A stretch of DNA of 64,000 nt from Glandiceps talaboti. Taxonomy: Eukaryota > Hemichordata > Enteropneusta > Spengelidae. Under the pieces are notes generated by a model, which was not told the origin of the DNA, did no database searches, and saw nothing but the letters and a program-made list of their open reading frames with translations. The DNA lies in NCBI RefSeq assembly GCF_964340395.1, contig NC_135560.1, forward strand, positions 12,567,598-12,631,597. The letters run 5' to 3'. Within the stretch, counting starts at the first letter, position 1; every line of letters starts with the position of its first letter. Both the position numbers and the translations under genes were made by a program. This document shows, one piece after another, positions 14,201 to 23,950 of the stretch.

Positions 14201-14391
14201 TGCTGTGTCACGTTTTATTAATCCAATTCATTTGTTTACTTTCCTTGTTTGTGACAGGTTCTGTGCATCCTAAGGTCTGATGTCGGTAGTTGTACTAAAT
14301 TGCTTGTCTTTGTTTCTTTTCCCTACAGTGGACAGAAGGGCCATGTCCTGTACAACAGCCACCAGATGGCGCCAGTGCCAGCCTACTGTAA
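2295..14391 (+). CDS. MAU2: MAU2 chromatid cohesion factor homolog (SCC4), 3' 13 exons
   Basis: MAU2 is the all-TPR partner of NIPBL/SCC2 in the nuclear cohesin-loading complex. Exons, all with AG/GT borders and matching phases: 2295-2390, 3589-3711, 4478-4633, 5592-5667, 6041-6114, 6615-6809, 7988-8131, 8892-8975, 10191-10315, 11193-11304, 12162-12252, 12875-13002, 14329-14391 (stop TAA). They join to 488 residues, against about 613 for human MAU2, so roughly 125 N-terminal residues lie left of the window. Strongly conserved blocks are KPVLRKAI and [11 protein letters not shown] (exon 1), ELLGVGADY (2), [13 protein letters not shown] (3), [13 protein letters not shown] (4), [18 protein letters not shown] (5), [15 protein letters not shown] and [10 protein letters not shown] (6), [12 protein letters not shown] (7), [20 protein letters not shown] (10), [11 protein letters not shown] (11) and a last exon ending ASLL. 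Two exons (10 and 12) have their 3' ends duplicated in the next intron. Identification rests on remembered family sequence and is very secure. Confidence 0.96.
4985..5400. repeat. Tandem repeat, about 20 bp unit, in MAU2 intron 3
   Basis: Some 18-20 degenerate copies of a unit like CAGTTATTGCTACATTATTC, ending about 190 bp before exon 4. Overlapping open frames in this stretch are repeat artefacts. Confidence 0.85.
6820..6960. repeat. Tandem repeat, 21 bp unit, just after MAU2 exon 6
   Basis: About six copies of a TTCATTATTGGTGGTGTATAT-like unit begin within 15 bp of the exon 6 splice donor (6809/6810). Unlike the four cases described elsewhere, the unit does not resemble the exon end. Confidence 0.8.
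7245..7390 (+). mobile_element. Fragment of composite foldback element (family J)
   Basis: Contains GACATAGACACG...TTGTC(A/G)TGACATAGA and TTCCATATTTTTCTGTTCAAC, which also occur in order in the element copies at about 9673-9740, 21495-21590 (reverse) and 53540-53640. Only the tail part is present here. Confidence 0.5.
8255..8347. repeat. Tandem repeat, about 31 bp, three copies
   Basis: Three near-identical units of the form TTTTCATAAACTATGGGTTC followed by TGGAGAGTCAC in the intron after MAU2 exon 7. Confidence 0.85.
9412..9740 (+). mobile_element. Composite foldback element, family J, copy 1
   Basis: A palindromic core (CAGCTGAGGAAAATC, GTGACCTAAGGGGCCTTGTC, then the reverse-complement GCCATTAGGTCACTAG and TATTTTTCTGGCTGAA) is followed by a tail with CACGGGTTGTCATGACG and CCATATTTTCTGTTCAA. 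The same core plus tail occurs at 21495-21790 (reverse) and 53285-53655 (forward). No transposase is visible, so it is a non-autonomous repeat of unknown class. Confidence 0.7.
9895..10112 (+). mobile_element. Degenerate SINE-like repeat, copy 1
   Basis: The segment with TATACAGCTGGATTGACTGG, GTGACATGGCTCGAATCAGC and AACCTGCAGATTGC has a relative at about 62180-62355 (CATACAGCTGGGTTGACTGA, ACTTGCAGCCCTGAG, GACCAGTGTGATT). The wording resembles 3' portions of tRNA-derived SINEs common in marine invertebrates. It lies in the intron before MAU2 exon 9. Confidence 0.45.
10395..10530. repeat. ACCAC-type microsatellite
   Basis: Imperfect (CACAC/CACCA)n run of about 135 bp, 80 bp downstream of the MAU2 exon 9 donor. 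Confidence 0.9.
11272..11642 (+). repeat. Duplicated end of MAU2 exon 10 with its splice donor
   Basis: The exon 10 end plus donor (11272-11334) is repeated downstream in two pieces: GGCCATATCTTTTTATT at 11349-11365 and TTTATCATTGGGCAATACAC followed by GTAAGTCAATCAAA at 11609-11642. The two pieces are separated by about 243 bp (11366-11608) containing a long A run and a TTCAATTCAATAAA-like end on the reverse strand, which looks like a retroelement fragment. A donor-like GTAAGT is retained at 11629. Confidence 0.75.
12981..13524 (+). repeat. Duplicated end of MAU2 exon 12 with its splice donor
   Basis: The 40-bp segment 12981-13020 (last 22 bases of exon 12 plus 18 of intron, including CAG|GTGAGT) is repeated at 13034-13050 and 13502-13524, split by a 448-bp inverted-repeat element. 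Removing the element and one TTA restores a near-perfect copy of the exon end and donor. Confidence 0.85.
13048..13501 (+). mobile_element. PIF/Harbinger-like MITE with TTA target duplication
   Basis: Starts GGGTGACCC at 13051 and ends GGGTCACCC at 13498, flanked on both sides by TTA (13048-13050 and 13499-13501). The inverted ends extend about 35 bp with some mismatches (CTGTTTCTCATTACC against GGTAATGAGAAAC). A 3-bp TTA/TAA target and GGG-starting ends are typical of PIF/Harbinger; no transposase is present. The empty site is known because the element splits a copy of the MAU2 exon 12 end. Confidence 0.8.
13810..14294 (+). mobile_element. Long inverted-repeat (foldback) element before last MAU2 exon
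   Basis: Arms of about 150 bp: left 13810-14084 (interrupted by a smaller element), right about 14131-14294. Matching pieces include TACAACTGCCAACATCAGA with TCTGATGTCGGTAGTTGTA, GAATTGGATT with AATCCAATTC, and TTTGATAAGAACAGTT with AACTGTTCTTATCAAA. The loop is about 45 bp. The right end stops 35 bp before the last MAU2 exon, so in pre-mRNA the hairpin would sit beside the polypyrimidine tract. Confidence 0.75.
13828..13949 (+). mobile_element. 104-bp foldback MITE nested in the larger one, 9-bp target duplication
   Basis: Element 13837-13940 has ends TAGACTGTAAGATACG and CGTACCTTACAGACTA and is almost a perfect foldback (CGTCGTGACG against CGTCACGGCG). It is flanked by ATGGAAAGG at 13828-13836 and 13941-13949. 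A 9-bp target duplication is usual for Mutator-like elements. A diverged relative lies in a FAN1 intron at about 48737-48835. Confidence 0.75.
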
Positions 14392-14595
14392 AACAGGTTG
14401 ACATGTCATCAAATCTCATGTCTCTCTGTACTAAGGCAACTTTATAACTAACTACCAGTGTTTTCTTTTGCCACTCTGTAAATATTCCAAGCTGGGCCCA
14501 CAAGAAGAGTTTCCATATTTTGTACAAATATAAATCAAACCATTTTCTGTCTCAGTACTTTTGCTCATAGTAGACTTTTTTTGTGTAAAGACAGA

Positions 14596-14601
14596 AATAA
14601 A
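14596..14601 (+). terminator. Candidate MAU2 polyadenylation signal AATAAA
   Basis: The first canonical AATAAA downstream of the MAU2 stop, 205 bp beyond it. Further AATAAA copies occur (for example at 15364-15369), so longer 3' UTRs are possible. Confidence 0.5.
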
Positions 14602-17504
14602 TGGACTTCAGTATCAAAAAATAGAAATTAGAAGATATATTTTCCCCCACTTTTTTCAACGTACAGTAATAGGAGTAATAGATGGCTTGAATGCGTTAAC
14701 TGTAGATAGCACATGTTAAAGTAGCGCTGCATTATTTTGTGTACGCATTTGGGGGTGAGGGGGTAGGGGAGGGGGGATGTCAAGGATAAAATCGTGACTA
14801 TTTCTGAGCTAGTCGACAATTTTTTTCACAAAGGGGCTAGAATAGAAATAATTTGGACAGACTGTTATTTCAGTTCTCAATATGCATGAAAAAGACTGTA
14901 TTTATTGTAAATAGTGTTATGGTGTTTCATTCTGTGTTGTTGAACACAGTAACGTGATTTGTGCAGAGTCTAAGTGTGTTTAGTTCTTTAACCCTGATGG
15001 AATAGTATATTTTTTATGATATCTTCTAGACTTAAAAAAAAATTGGAATTAATTTTTTTTTTTTTGGAAATCCTGTGTCTCATTCCTTACTTATCTGTAG
15101 AAAAATGTAAATACAGCGTAGTTTATATGTTTATACAGGAATTTTGTGGTCATTCGTCCCTCTTTTTTTGAAAATGGAATGACCCGTGTATTCAGTATGA
15201 TGGGGGCTGTACCATGCTAAATAGTAACATGGGTGGGTATGACAGATTTTTTAGCTTGCTGATGGCAGTTTTCAACTTTATATGTGAAATTGTTGGATGT
15301 GATCATTTCAGTTTTGATATGCCAGCTTGAAACACAACACTGCAGTTGAATTTCTTCATTATAAATAAACCAATTCGATTCATAGATATTGTTCGAGAAA
15401 AATCATGTGAAGAAATCGAAATAAATAATTGACATTAGTCTTTTGTGAGAAACCTAATCAGGAACTAATTCGGTGTTTTAACAATTCGTCAAAAAACATC
15501 TTGTTATGATTTTGCCTCACTGTACGTAACCTTTTCTTTCTTGCCAACAATGTTCCAAATCTGTGCTATGTAATATATTTTTTTGTAACTTTTTTCACTT
15601 TGAATTATTTGTGTTATGTTAGTCATCATTACTACTTTGTTGTGTTGTCAATTTCATCATACATAGACAGGACAAACTGGGAAAAAAAAAAAAGACACAA
15701 ATTGTGTAAAATAATGTACATTCAATTTCTTGTAGCAATATACAATATTTTATAGTACAATCAAGGCAGCTTTCACGGATTTTCTTCAATTAGTAGTCAT
15801 TTTTACAAAAGAGAAAAAATAATCTTATATCGAAGGATCGTTCATTCCTTCTAAAAATTGAAAATAAAACCCTGCCCCTTGCTAAGTTTTGCCACCGTTT
15901 TGTCCTAATTTCAGCCAAGATGTAAGTATAATTGTTGTTTCTGGATTATTCTACTGTTTTTCTTCAAGGTATACCCATAAAATAGATACTTGTTAGTCAT
16001 TTTTATCCAGTTCTATATTCAAATAAATGCGAGGCTTCATTATTTTTGCCTGAAAGTACTAAGAAGTGTTACACATCTCTTTTATGGTGTTAAAATATGT
16101 CTCAGTGAATGAATTTCTTTAAAAAAATTTGACCATTTTGTTCAGTTCGAATTAACTACTGTAAAACTGAAATACTTTCCTATTTACTTTGGCATAAGTT
16201 TGGTTGGAAACCCTATGAAAATGTTTGAAAAATAGGGTTTACTTTCTCAGACGTCGTAATGAACTTGCTGCCTTTACAACTATACTATTGTGTATTGCTA
16301 CTGTGAGCACATTACCAGACTAAATCTTGTACCAAAAGGCCAACAAATGATCGGGGAGCAGTTAGGTAATTTTGCTGCCAAGTATTGATCCAAGTCATTC
16401 TTCTCAAAAATCATGTTGTGATTGTTCATTCTATTGTTCATTCTATTGTAAGAATCAGGTGTACAATGCATTGCTATCCTCCCTCTCACATTGGTGACCT
16501 TTGACTGAAATGTGACCCATGACCTCTAGTTATTTATAGCTCTTAATTAACATATACCTGTTGTTGTGATTCAGCCAGTGGTCATACTTCAACCAATACG
16601 GCAACAAAAAAAGTGATCAATGTTAAATATTGAATTAATCATACTGGAAATGTCTTTTCTGTATAAGATGTGCCTCAAGTACTAATTTTCATGCAAAATA
16701 AAAAGATTCCAAAACCAGCCTTCTGAAGTCTTATGCAAAGTCTGTTACAGTAACATAGACAAACGGTGAGCAAGAAATTGTGAATATTTCCAAAAGTTGA
16801 TTTCACATTTACTTTCTACCATAAGAACTATTATGGTTTAACTTTTTATCTTAAAACTCAACATCATTCAGCAGACGTGAAACTTTTTTGTGAAACATAA
16901 TCTTGAATTATCAAGGATTCTCTATTCTCCATTCCTAATCATGAAAGCATTGTGTACACTCACTTGTACCCTACGTGATGCAAAAATATAATTGTCTTGC
17001 ATCATATTAGCCCAGAGACTTGCCTATCTCACTCAACATACTGGTTTTTTCTTATGAAAAACATTTTCAAACCAGGAGTATCTGGGCAACAGCAACTTGA
17101 AGACCAATCAGAAAGGTCCTTTCATGCCAGCCACTTTTGAGAATTTACATGTAGCTTCATGTAACCACGACAACTGGATGTGTATGCATTTTAATGGAAG
17201 TCCATGTCATGGCACACCATATTTTGCAATGCATTTCCAATCAATCAATCAATCAATCAATCGAATATCCTCGATAATTCAGGAGAGTTAAAACACATAG
17301 GTCCCTTTCTACAGTCTGGTACACCAAGTAGGATTCATAATGAATGTGGTCAGTTAAACAAATCTCAAAAATGTTACCACACAGAAATAGTCTGTTTACA
17401 GATAATGATCATCTCAGCTAGATTGATCCATCACATGGTGATAGTATTGAAGGAAGACTACTGTGAGAGTACCAATGCATGGCCTTTATATCAAGCAATA
17501 TGTC
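14602..17504. other. MAU2 3' flank, no gene seen
   Basis: AT-rich with several T and A runs. It could include an extended MAU2 3' UTR. I see no conserved reading frame, RNA gene or clear repeat apart from a short (AATC)n run near 17237-17263. Confidence 0.5.
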
Positions 17505-17710
17505 TACTAGTCAAGCTCTTGGATATGGTAGACGTGGCATCCTACTAATGGTTTGATATGATGTATGTACCCCTCAAGCTGCTGGATATGGCATATGTGT
17601 GCTCCTCAAGCAGTTGGATATGGCATCATGCTGAATGTGCACTGGATGTGGCATAGGATACCCCTCAAGCTATTGGATATTTTATATATGTACCACTCAA
17701 GTTATCCAAG
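17505..17710. repeat. Degenerate tandem repeat, about 35-65 bp units
   Basis: Four to five diverged copies of a unit containing CCCCTCAAGCTGCTGGATAT and GGCATATGTG. Confidence 0.6.
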
Positions 17711-17926
17711 GTACCAGTGAACTATAGGAGATGTTCATACTTGTTATGCTAATACCTGACAACCACACAGCTATCTTTTGTTGGCAGAACTGCCATTTGC
17801 ATTTCATGGGGAATCATTAACTAGTAGATTGTTTGTGACCAGCGCTGTCATTGAATTTCTTGTCTGTGCTTGTACTTACATGGCACAGTGTAAACATATT
17901 GGGGTTCCTGCTTACATGTGCTAATC

Positions 17927-18390
17927 AATCTGATTAAAATCTGATGTGGTGAAAGCGGCTAGATGTCTTTATTTACTTCTATTTCCATCGTTCTGTGTGT
18001 GATGATTGCCTCCTTCCCACATCTGACCCTGTGTAATAGAAAATCTTGTTTGAATTTCAAGGATCTTGAAAGGTTTCTTCAACCAATCAGCACGATTCTT
18101 TCAAAATCATTCTGAGAGATTGCGCTACCAATGACAGGTCGTGTCGTCAACGCAATTTCTCGGTGTGTATGTTTGTTTTTTCAATTTCTCCAGTGTGAAC
18201 AGCTGCCAATGTATCGCTCAACCTGATTGGCTACTCAAAAGCGCGAGTTCAAAACAAGATTTTCTATTACACAGGGTCAGATGTGGGAAGGCAGCGATCA
18301 CCCGGAACAAAACAAACGACACAAAATGATGGAAATAGAGGTAAATAAAGACATCTAGCTGCATTCACCACATCAGATTTTAATCAGATT
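17927..18390. mobile_element. Foldback MITE family A, copy 1 (464 bp)
   Basis: Ends are exact inverted copies: AATCTGATTAAAATCTGATG at 17927 and its reverse complement ending at 18390. Arms run about 150 bp (for example TGTGTAATAGAAAATCTTGT at about 18032 pairs with ACAAGATTTTCTATTACACA near 18257). Shortened relatives occur at 23180-23302 and 43352-43515. No coding capacity is seen. Confidence 0.88.
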
Positions 18391-18939
18391 GCAGTTTCAT
18401 TGACTGTATGTTGTAAACTTTATCAGGGACTCACATTTGGTCTCTGTGATGTTTTGAGTTTAGCCTGCAACCAAAAATGCCCACATTTGAAATACTGTAT
18501 CTGTAACATTGAGTAGGTTTATATGTAATTCAGTGATGTTTTGATGTGTTTGTCTGCTGTAGCTATGGTAAGATGCAAACACCATAGGGTGATCATGCTT
18601 CCTTTAGCTACTTTGCAAGTGTGAGCAGCTGGTGATTGTATTTATACTATAGTAAATCCTATTTGCAAGTTTCACCACCATTTCAGAAAAAAATAAAGTA
18701 AAGGGGAAATTCAGATGCCACAGGCTTGAATTGGCTGTGTAGAAACTTTGGAATTATTGAGAATCATTCAAAATTGTTAGAAGCAAACGCTCTGCCAGTC
18801 AAGTATATATCACGTGTATAAATAACCCCATTTGATTTACCCCTCTAACAAATGTGAGCAAGTATAAGACATGCACTTCATTGCTTAGTTTTGCCAGAAA
18901 TATTGGTATATGCACTGTACTGCTGCTTGCCGCCTCTTG
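18391..18939. other. Spacer, nothing recognised
   Basis: AT-rich intergenic sequence between two repeat elements. No gene, RNA or repeat could be supported. Confidence 0.5.
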
Positions 18940-19300
18940 GGCCTAAAAAAATAGTTGTTTGGTTCCGGTTACCCGACCCCACCTATTTTTTCACTGCCAA
19001 CCCTAAACTTTTTTTTTACGTATTTGAGAAAAAATTGTGAAGTTTCAGGAGAAATAGTGGATGTGGAAACTGACGTCAACTTAAAAAGACAATATAAAAC
19101 TGTTCTTCAAATCTGTAATGGCTGTACATCTGATGGGAAGGAATAAATGACACAAAGGCCATATGGAAAACATTGGAAAACCTGAACTAGACACTCACAC
19201 ATGAAAAAAATTATGATAAAATAAAATAAAAAATCTACTGACCCCACCTATTCTCTAAAATTGAGCGTAATTGGAACTACACAATTTTTTTTATGAGGCC
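18940..19300 (+). mobile_element. Inverted-repeat element family B, copy 1
   Basis: Begins GGCCTAAAAAAATAGTTG, then TTGGTTCCGGTTACCCGACC, and ends with the rough reverse complement (AATTGGAACTACACAATT ... ATGAGGCC). The same element lies reversed at 43237-43782, and its left part again at 59533-59715. About 360 bp, no transposase. Confidence 0.8.
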
Positions 19301-19429
19301 CTATCATCGATAATAGTGTAATTGGCAACCAGAGGTTCACTTAGCTAACTCAGGGTGTGTGCTTTTATGGCAGAATTACATTACTGAACATCACAATTTC
19401 ATACATAGTTGGCTGCATTTTAAGCATTG

Positions 19430-19900
19430 GCGATAAAAAGCTTGAGGTAGAACAATAGAAGTAACTGAAGTTGACGACTGCCATCATGCAAAATTTGAGG
19501 TTTCAGGCTGAAAACATATGGTTTCTAGTTTGGTCACTCTATCACAAAACATATGCCACAGTTCGTATTAAAAAGCTGGAGCTAGAACAACAGGAGTTCA
19601 AACTACAGCACAAATCACAAAATTTCCAGTTGACTATTACGGTACCGTGTAAAATTGTACATTTCTACTCAGAATCAAAAAAGTTCTCTGAAGCAAATCC
19701 TAAATTTTCAGGATTTCTAGTTTGGTACGTCCCCCTTTGTCCCAAAATGTTTGTCCTACTTTGTAGTATCCAGCTTGTGGTAGTATATAAACAGAATTAA
19801 CTAAATCATAAATTGAAAGTTTCACAACATTTCCAGTTGACTATTGCCATGCAAAACATTTAGAATGAATTCAAAATGAAAATATTATCATTTATACTTT
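19430..19900. repeat. Degenerate direct repeats, about 200 bp
   Basis: Phrases such as TTCTAGTTTGGTCACTCTAT / TTCTAGTTTGGTACGTCCCC and TTTCCAGTTGACTATTACGG / TTTCCAGTTGACTATTGCCA recur at roughly 200-bp spacing, suggesting two to three diverged tandem units. The 109-residue open frame across it is not recognised as a protein. Confidence 0.45.
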
Positions 19901-21494
19901 GGTCAAACTATCTTACAAAATCTACCCCACCGTGTAGCACTGCCAAATACATTATAAACATGTGCCTACTTGGCACTTTTTTCAAGATGTTAGAAATTTG
20001 TTGAACACAAGGCTCTTTAAGTAATGTATTCGTCACTTATATGGTACAATTTTGCTGTGAGTCAGACAATGCTACAAGATATTTGTTTGTTTTAACAATG
20101 AAAATAGTTGAATAATACCTTCATTACCTTGTACATGTGTTTCCACATTCTACTTTATGTATACATTCTGTTCAAACCCATTGTAATTCAGTTACTTGGA
20201 CTGCCTATGACACACAATTATTCAAATTTATGTTAAAAATGTCAAGCCTGCTGAGCTTGAATTGTACATGTACCATGTGTCAAATAAACTGAAAGATTTG
20301 ACATTGTGTACACACCTTTAAAGGGCCATGTTTCAATCCCTGGTTATCGCATTAGTGTTATCTTAGTTAGGAGTAAATGGGATCATTCTTTGTGTTCTGT
20401 ACCAAGTTTTTCTATTGAATTGCCAAACAAATGTTTTTCACGTCTAGATTTTAATCCTAATCTGAAGAGGGCCTTTAAAATCAAAAGATTATGGTTTAAC
20501 AGGATTGCCAACAAAGATGAATCTATCAGTCTACGTATAAGGGGTTTCTGTCCAACAAACCTTAAGTTTACTGTCAATGAATCCTTCGCATGACAATATA
20601 AACAAAACTACCCATTTTTCAAAGCTGCACTAGCTGCAAATGTATTGTGTTTTGAAACTATTTTATTAGATGGTATGAGTTGATTGTAATATCATACACG
20701 CTGAACTATATTGAATCAACTGTGGTAAGCATATCTTATGTAGCTGTATACATAATATGTTACAATCAATGCAATCAAATGGAATTTTCAGTCCGCACCT
20801 GAATATCAGCCAATTGTGATGTCAACCAGTTACCAATACTACCTATGGATGGAATCAACCTGTAATTAACATGTGCAATGTCTAATTATTGCTATTTTAA
20901 CAATTTTCAGTGAATAGATTGTTGGTTATCTGATCAAAAAACAATACTCCAGTTACCAGCTAGTTGCAGGTTCAGTGTTACAGAGCTTGAAGTCAAGTAA
21001 ATCAAGAGTATAATAGAAATAAGTTTGGGACAGAAAGAAGGTTGACGACATTAATTCTAAAGAAATCATCTCAGTTAGCTTACTTTGTTTTTATGTGTTG
21101 ATTTCCACAAACATTACATGTTTTTTTTTCAAAGTTTTATTTTTGTATTTTTAAAAGTTCTAAATTTGTCTTGATGTAGAATGGTAAAATCTACCAAGTT
21201 CCTTTTTTGTGTTTTTGTTCATTTTTTTTCATGACGAAATATTGCATGCTATGTTTTCAGGTCATATGTCAGTTGTGAAGCAAGGTTAGTTATAAGATTC
21301 TGTGTGTAGGGGCATAAGCTGTGTTTATATGATTTGGGACTGTTTTTTTTTTTTTCTGCATCGTAAAATTTCTTGTACTGTTCTACTTACTAATGCATAT
21401 TTAACTACCCATTTGCTTTTAGCAGACTCAAACCTGACATTTGGGTGTATTCCATAAATGGTCCAATGACATAATTTATTATACCATGCACAAA
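19901..21494. other. Spacer, nothing recognised
   Basis: AT-rich intergenic sequence. Open frames of up to about 95 residues resemble nothing I know and have no splice or conservation support. Confidence 0.45.
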
Positions 21495-21790
21495 TGAAGT
21501 TGAACAAAAAAATATGGAATGTATACCCTGGTCGTTCTACTTCATGACAAGTTTACGTCACTGGTTCGGCTGTGTTTGAAATATGAGTCAAAACATTCAA
21601 AATTGCAATAACTTTCCCCAATTTTTCTTTGATATTACTGGCACTAGTATAATTATATTTTTCCTCAATATTTTTCATTCAACTGCGGAAAATACTCGTG
21701 ACCTTTGTCACTACTCATCTAGTAATGAATCATACTGACAAAGCCCCTTAGGTCACTCATATTTTCATTGGCTGAACAAAGAAAGGGAGT
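21495..21790 (-). mobile_element. Composite foldback element, family J, copy 2
   Basis: Reverse-oriented copy of the element at 9412-9740. The tail comes first (AAATATGGAATGTATACCCT, TTCATGACAAG), then the core with GTGACCTTTGTCACTACTCA and AAAGCCCCTTAGGTCAC, ending TTGGCTGAACAAAG. Confidence 0.7.
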
Positions 21791-23179
21791 AATTATATGT
21801 ATCCTGGAATGTCAAGGAAACACTTCTCATGCTATCAAGTGTTCTAAACAATGCCAAAAAGATGTGAATGCCACCGAAGGACATGCATCAGTAGAAACAT
21901 TATACTAAAATAATTTAATATAAATATATTCACCTCAGTGACAATGAGTATATATTCAACTTGTGTCCCTTGAAAAGTATGAAAAGAAAAATGTGGAGAA
22001 AAGGATAATATGTAATTTGTAAATTACAAGTAAACAAGAAAAAAGGTCATGAATGCAGCCCCACAGAACAAGCCATTAAATCCTCTTTCTACCAATGGAG
22101 GGGGGGGGGGGGTATTTGTTTGTACACAGAAAACTACAAATTGGGAAAAAAATGACTTATTTATAGAATCGCTCTAAAAAAAGCCAAGAATTTAAGAATG
22201 TAATGAAATTAGAGGTTCAATCACAAGCAGCCCTAAAACAATTGTATTACATCAGTTGCATGTAGGTTGGTCTCCGTTTCCAAAAGAATAGACATTGCTA
22301 TTATGTTTTACATCTCTTTGTATTTTCACCACTGTTGAATCATAGACAGTGGAGTCCTGTCTATGGTTGAATTGTTGTTATGATTTATACTACAAGTTAC
22401 TGGATACTTTGACTGCAGCAATTAACATTTTGGCATACTAAGATAGACGACAACTAAAACTTGTTGCAACATGTTGATAACAGCTATTGAGTGGACTTTA
22501 GTGTAATTGTACTCACACTAGGGTGGCATTTCTGATAACTTCCATGATCTTGCAGTGTACATTTTTGAGAATTCAATGCTTTCCCTATCTTGATTACAGG
22601 GTGATAAATCCACACAACAAAGGCACTTGCGGTTATCACCCACTTGTGTAATCTACCACATTGAATGGTAGTAGTTTTAGTTTGTGTCTATCTTAGTAAG
22701 CCGAAACCTTGATTACTGCTGTAGTACTAAGATTTTGCAGCGAGAGCTTGGTCACGTACATTTGTGTAACTTTTATGTACCTTCTCTGTAAAAACTGACA
22801 TGTTATACTGGTTACAGACCCCCATCAACAGATCATACCAGTTATGCTGTAACTTCTTGCAATGAAAGGTTTATTCTTAATACCAGCTGTATTTTACATT
22901 ATGTAGCTCTTCTGAGTATGGTTACCATGGTTAAAGAGTACATTTCAAGCACTCATGCCCTCTGGCTCATTTTTTATTATTTTTTGTTAGAATTGAAATA
23001 AATATGAACCACTGTATTTCCTGTATGAAAGTTGTAGCAAATACAAAAATTCAATGTTAAATAGTTTTGCAAATTTGTGCACAAGACCAAAATACTCCAG
23101 TTATGACTCGTCAATTCTTTTCTCAGTATTGACATTACGATGCAAATGTACAATTACTTGATGGAGGGATGTACTCACT
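21791..23179. other. Spacer, nothing recognised
   Basis: Intergenic sequence with a poly-G run (about 22098-22111) and a weak hairpin at about 22329-22375 (CATAGACAG / CTGTCTATG). No gene is seen. Confidence 0.45.
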
Positions 23180-23302
23180 CTGATTAAAATCTGATTTTGG
23201 AAGGCACTCTCTCGGAACAAAAAAATTGAAAATGACAATATACAAAGGAAATAGAGGTAAATAAAGCAATCGAGTTGTATTCCTAGATCAGGTTTTAATC
23301 AG
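23180..23302. mobile_element. Foldback MITE family A, copy 2 (123 bp)
   Basis: Ends CTGATTAAAATCTG and GGTTTTAATCAG. The interior (CGGAACAAAA, GGAAATAGAGGTAAATAAAG) matches the right arm of the 464-bp copy, so this is an internally deleted or one-arm derivative. Confidence 0.75.
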
Positions 23303-23516
23303 TTTGTGATATACTAAGACTGTAAAATCTGTCTTGAGGGCGCTTCATCATTACTGTCGCTTTATGACATTGTATACAGCAATAATGTTGACTGTCCCAC
23401 AATGACAAATTTTTTCAGTCTATGAGATGCATAAATATCAGTTTCTTCCTAGGTGTTTTCACTCTTGTTGCAATGTCTTTGTGATACCTACTTGGATTGT
23501 CAATACTTGATTTTCT

Positions 23517-23950
23517 GGTTCCAAGATGCATTGCATCAGATGATGCCATTTATGGAGCGTTACATTTAGGCTTGTTCTGTCTTTAGTACGTTTTGAAATA
23601 ACATTTTCATCATGAAATGATGGGAAGACATGTCGACCTCTTTAATTGTAACTGATTTTTTAGAACAAAGTCCGAACGCCATTAGTGATAGAAAGGGAGA
23701 TTTACTAGTAAACCCTGGGTATGGTCAGGTGACAACCATCCCACTGAGTAGCATGTGGGAACCCCTGAGCATACTTTACACAGCTAAAATTTATCAGATC
23801 AGGACTGTGGCATGCCAGTTCTATCAGGCCTGTGTCAGCCCTGTTGCATACCTGTGACAGGTCAATCCTGTTACAGGTATGTAGATTTTTAGCTGCAAAT
23901 GATATACATGGTGTTGTATGGGGAGACGCATGATGCATCTTGGAACCAGC
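23517..23950. mobile_element. Foldback element with nested hairpins
   Basis: Outer arms GGTTCCAAGATGCATTGCAT (near 23517) and GCATGATGCATCTTGGAACC (near 23928) are inverted. Inside, CAGCTAAAATTTATC pairs with the GATTTTTAGCTG region, and 23847-23881 is a 35-nt hairpin with arms CATACCTGTGACAGG / CCTGTTACAGGTATG. Probably a decayed DNA-type element. Confidence 0.55.
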
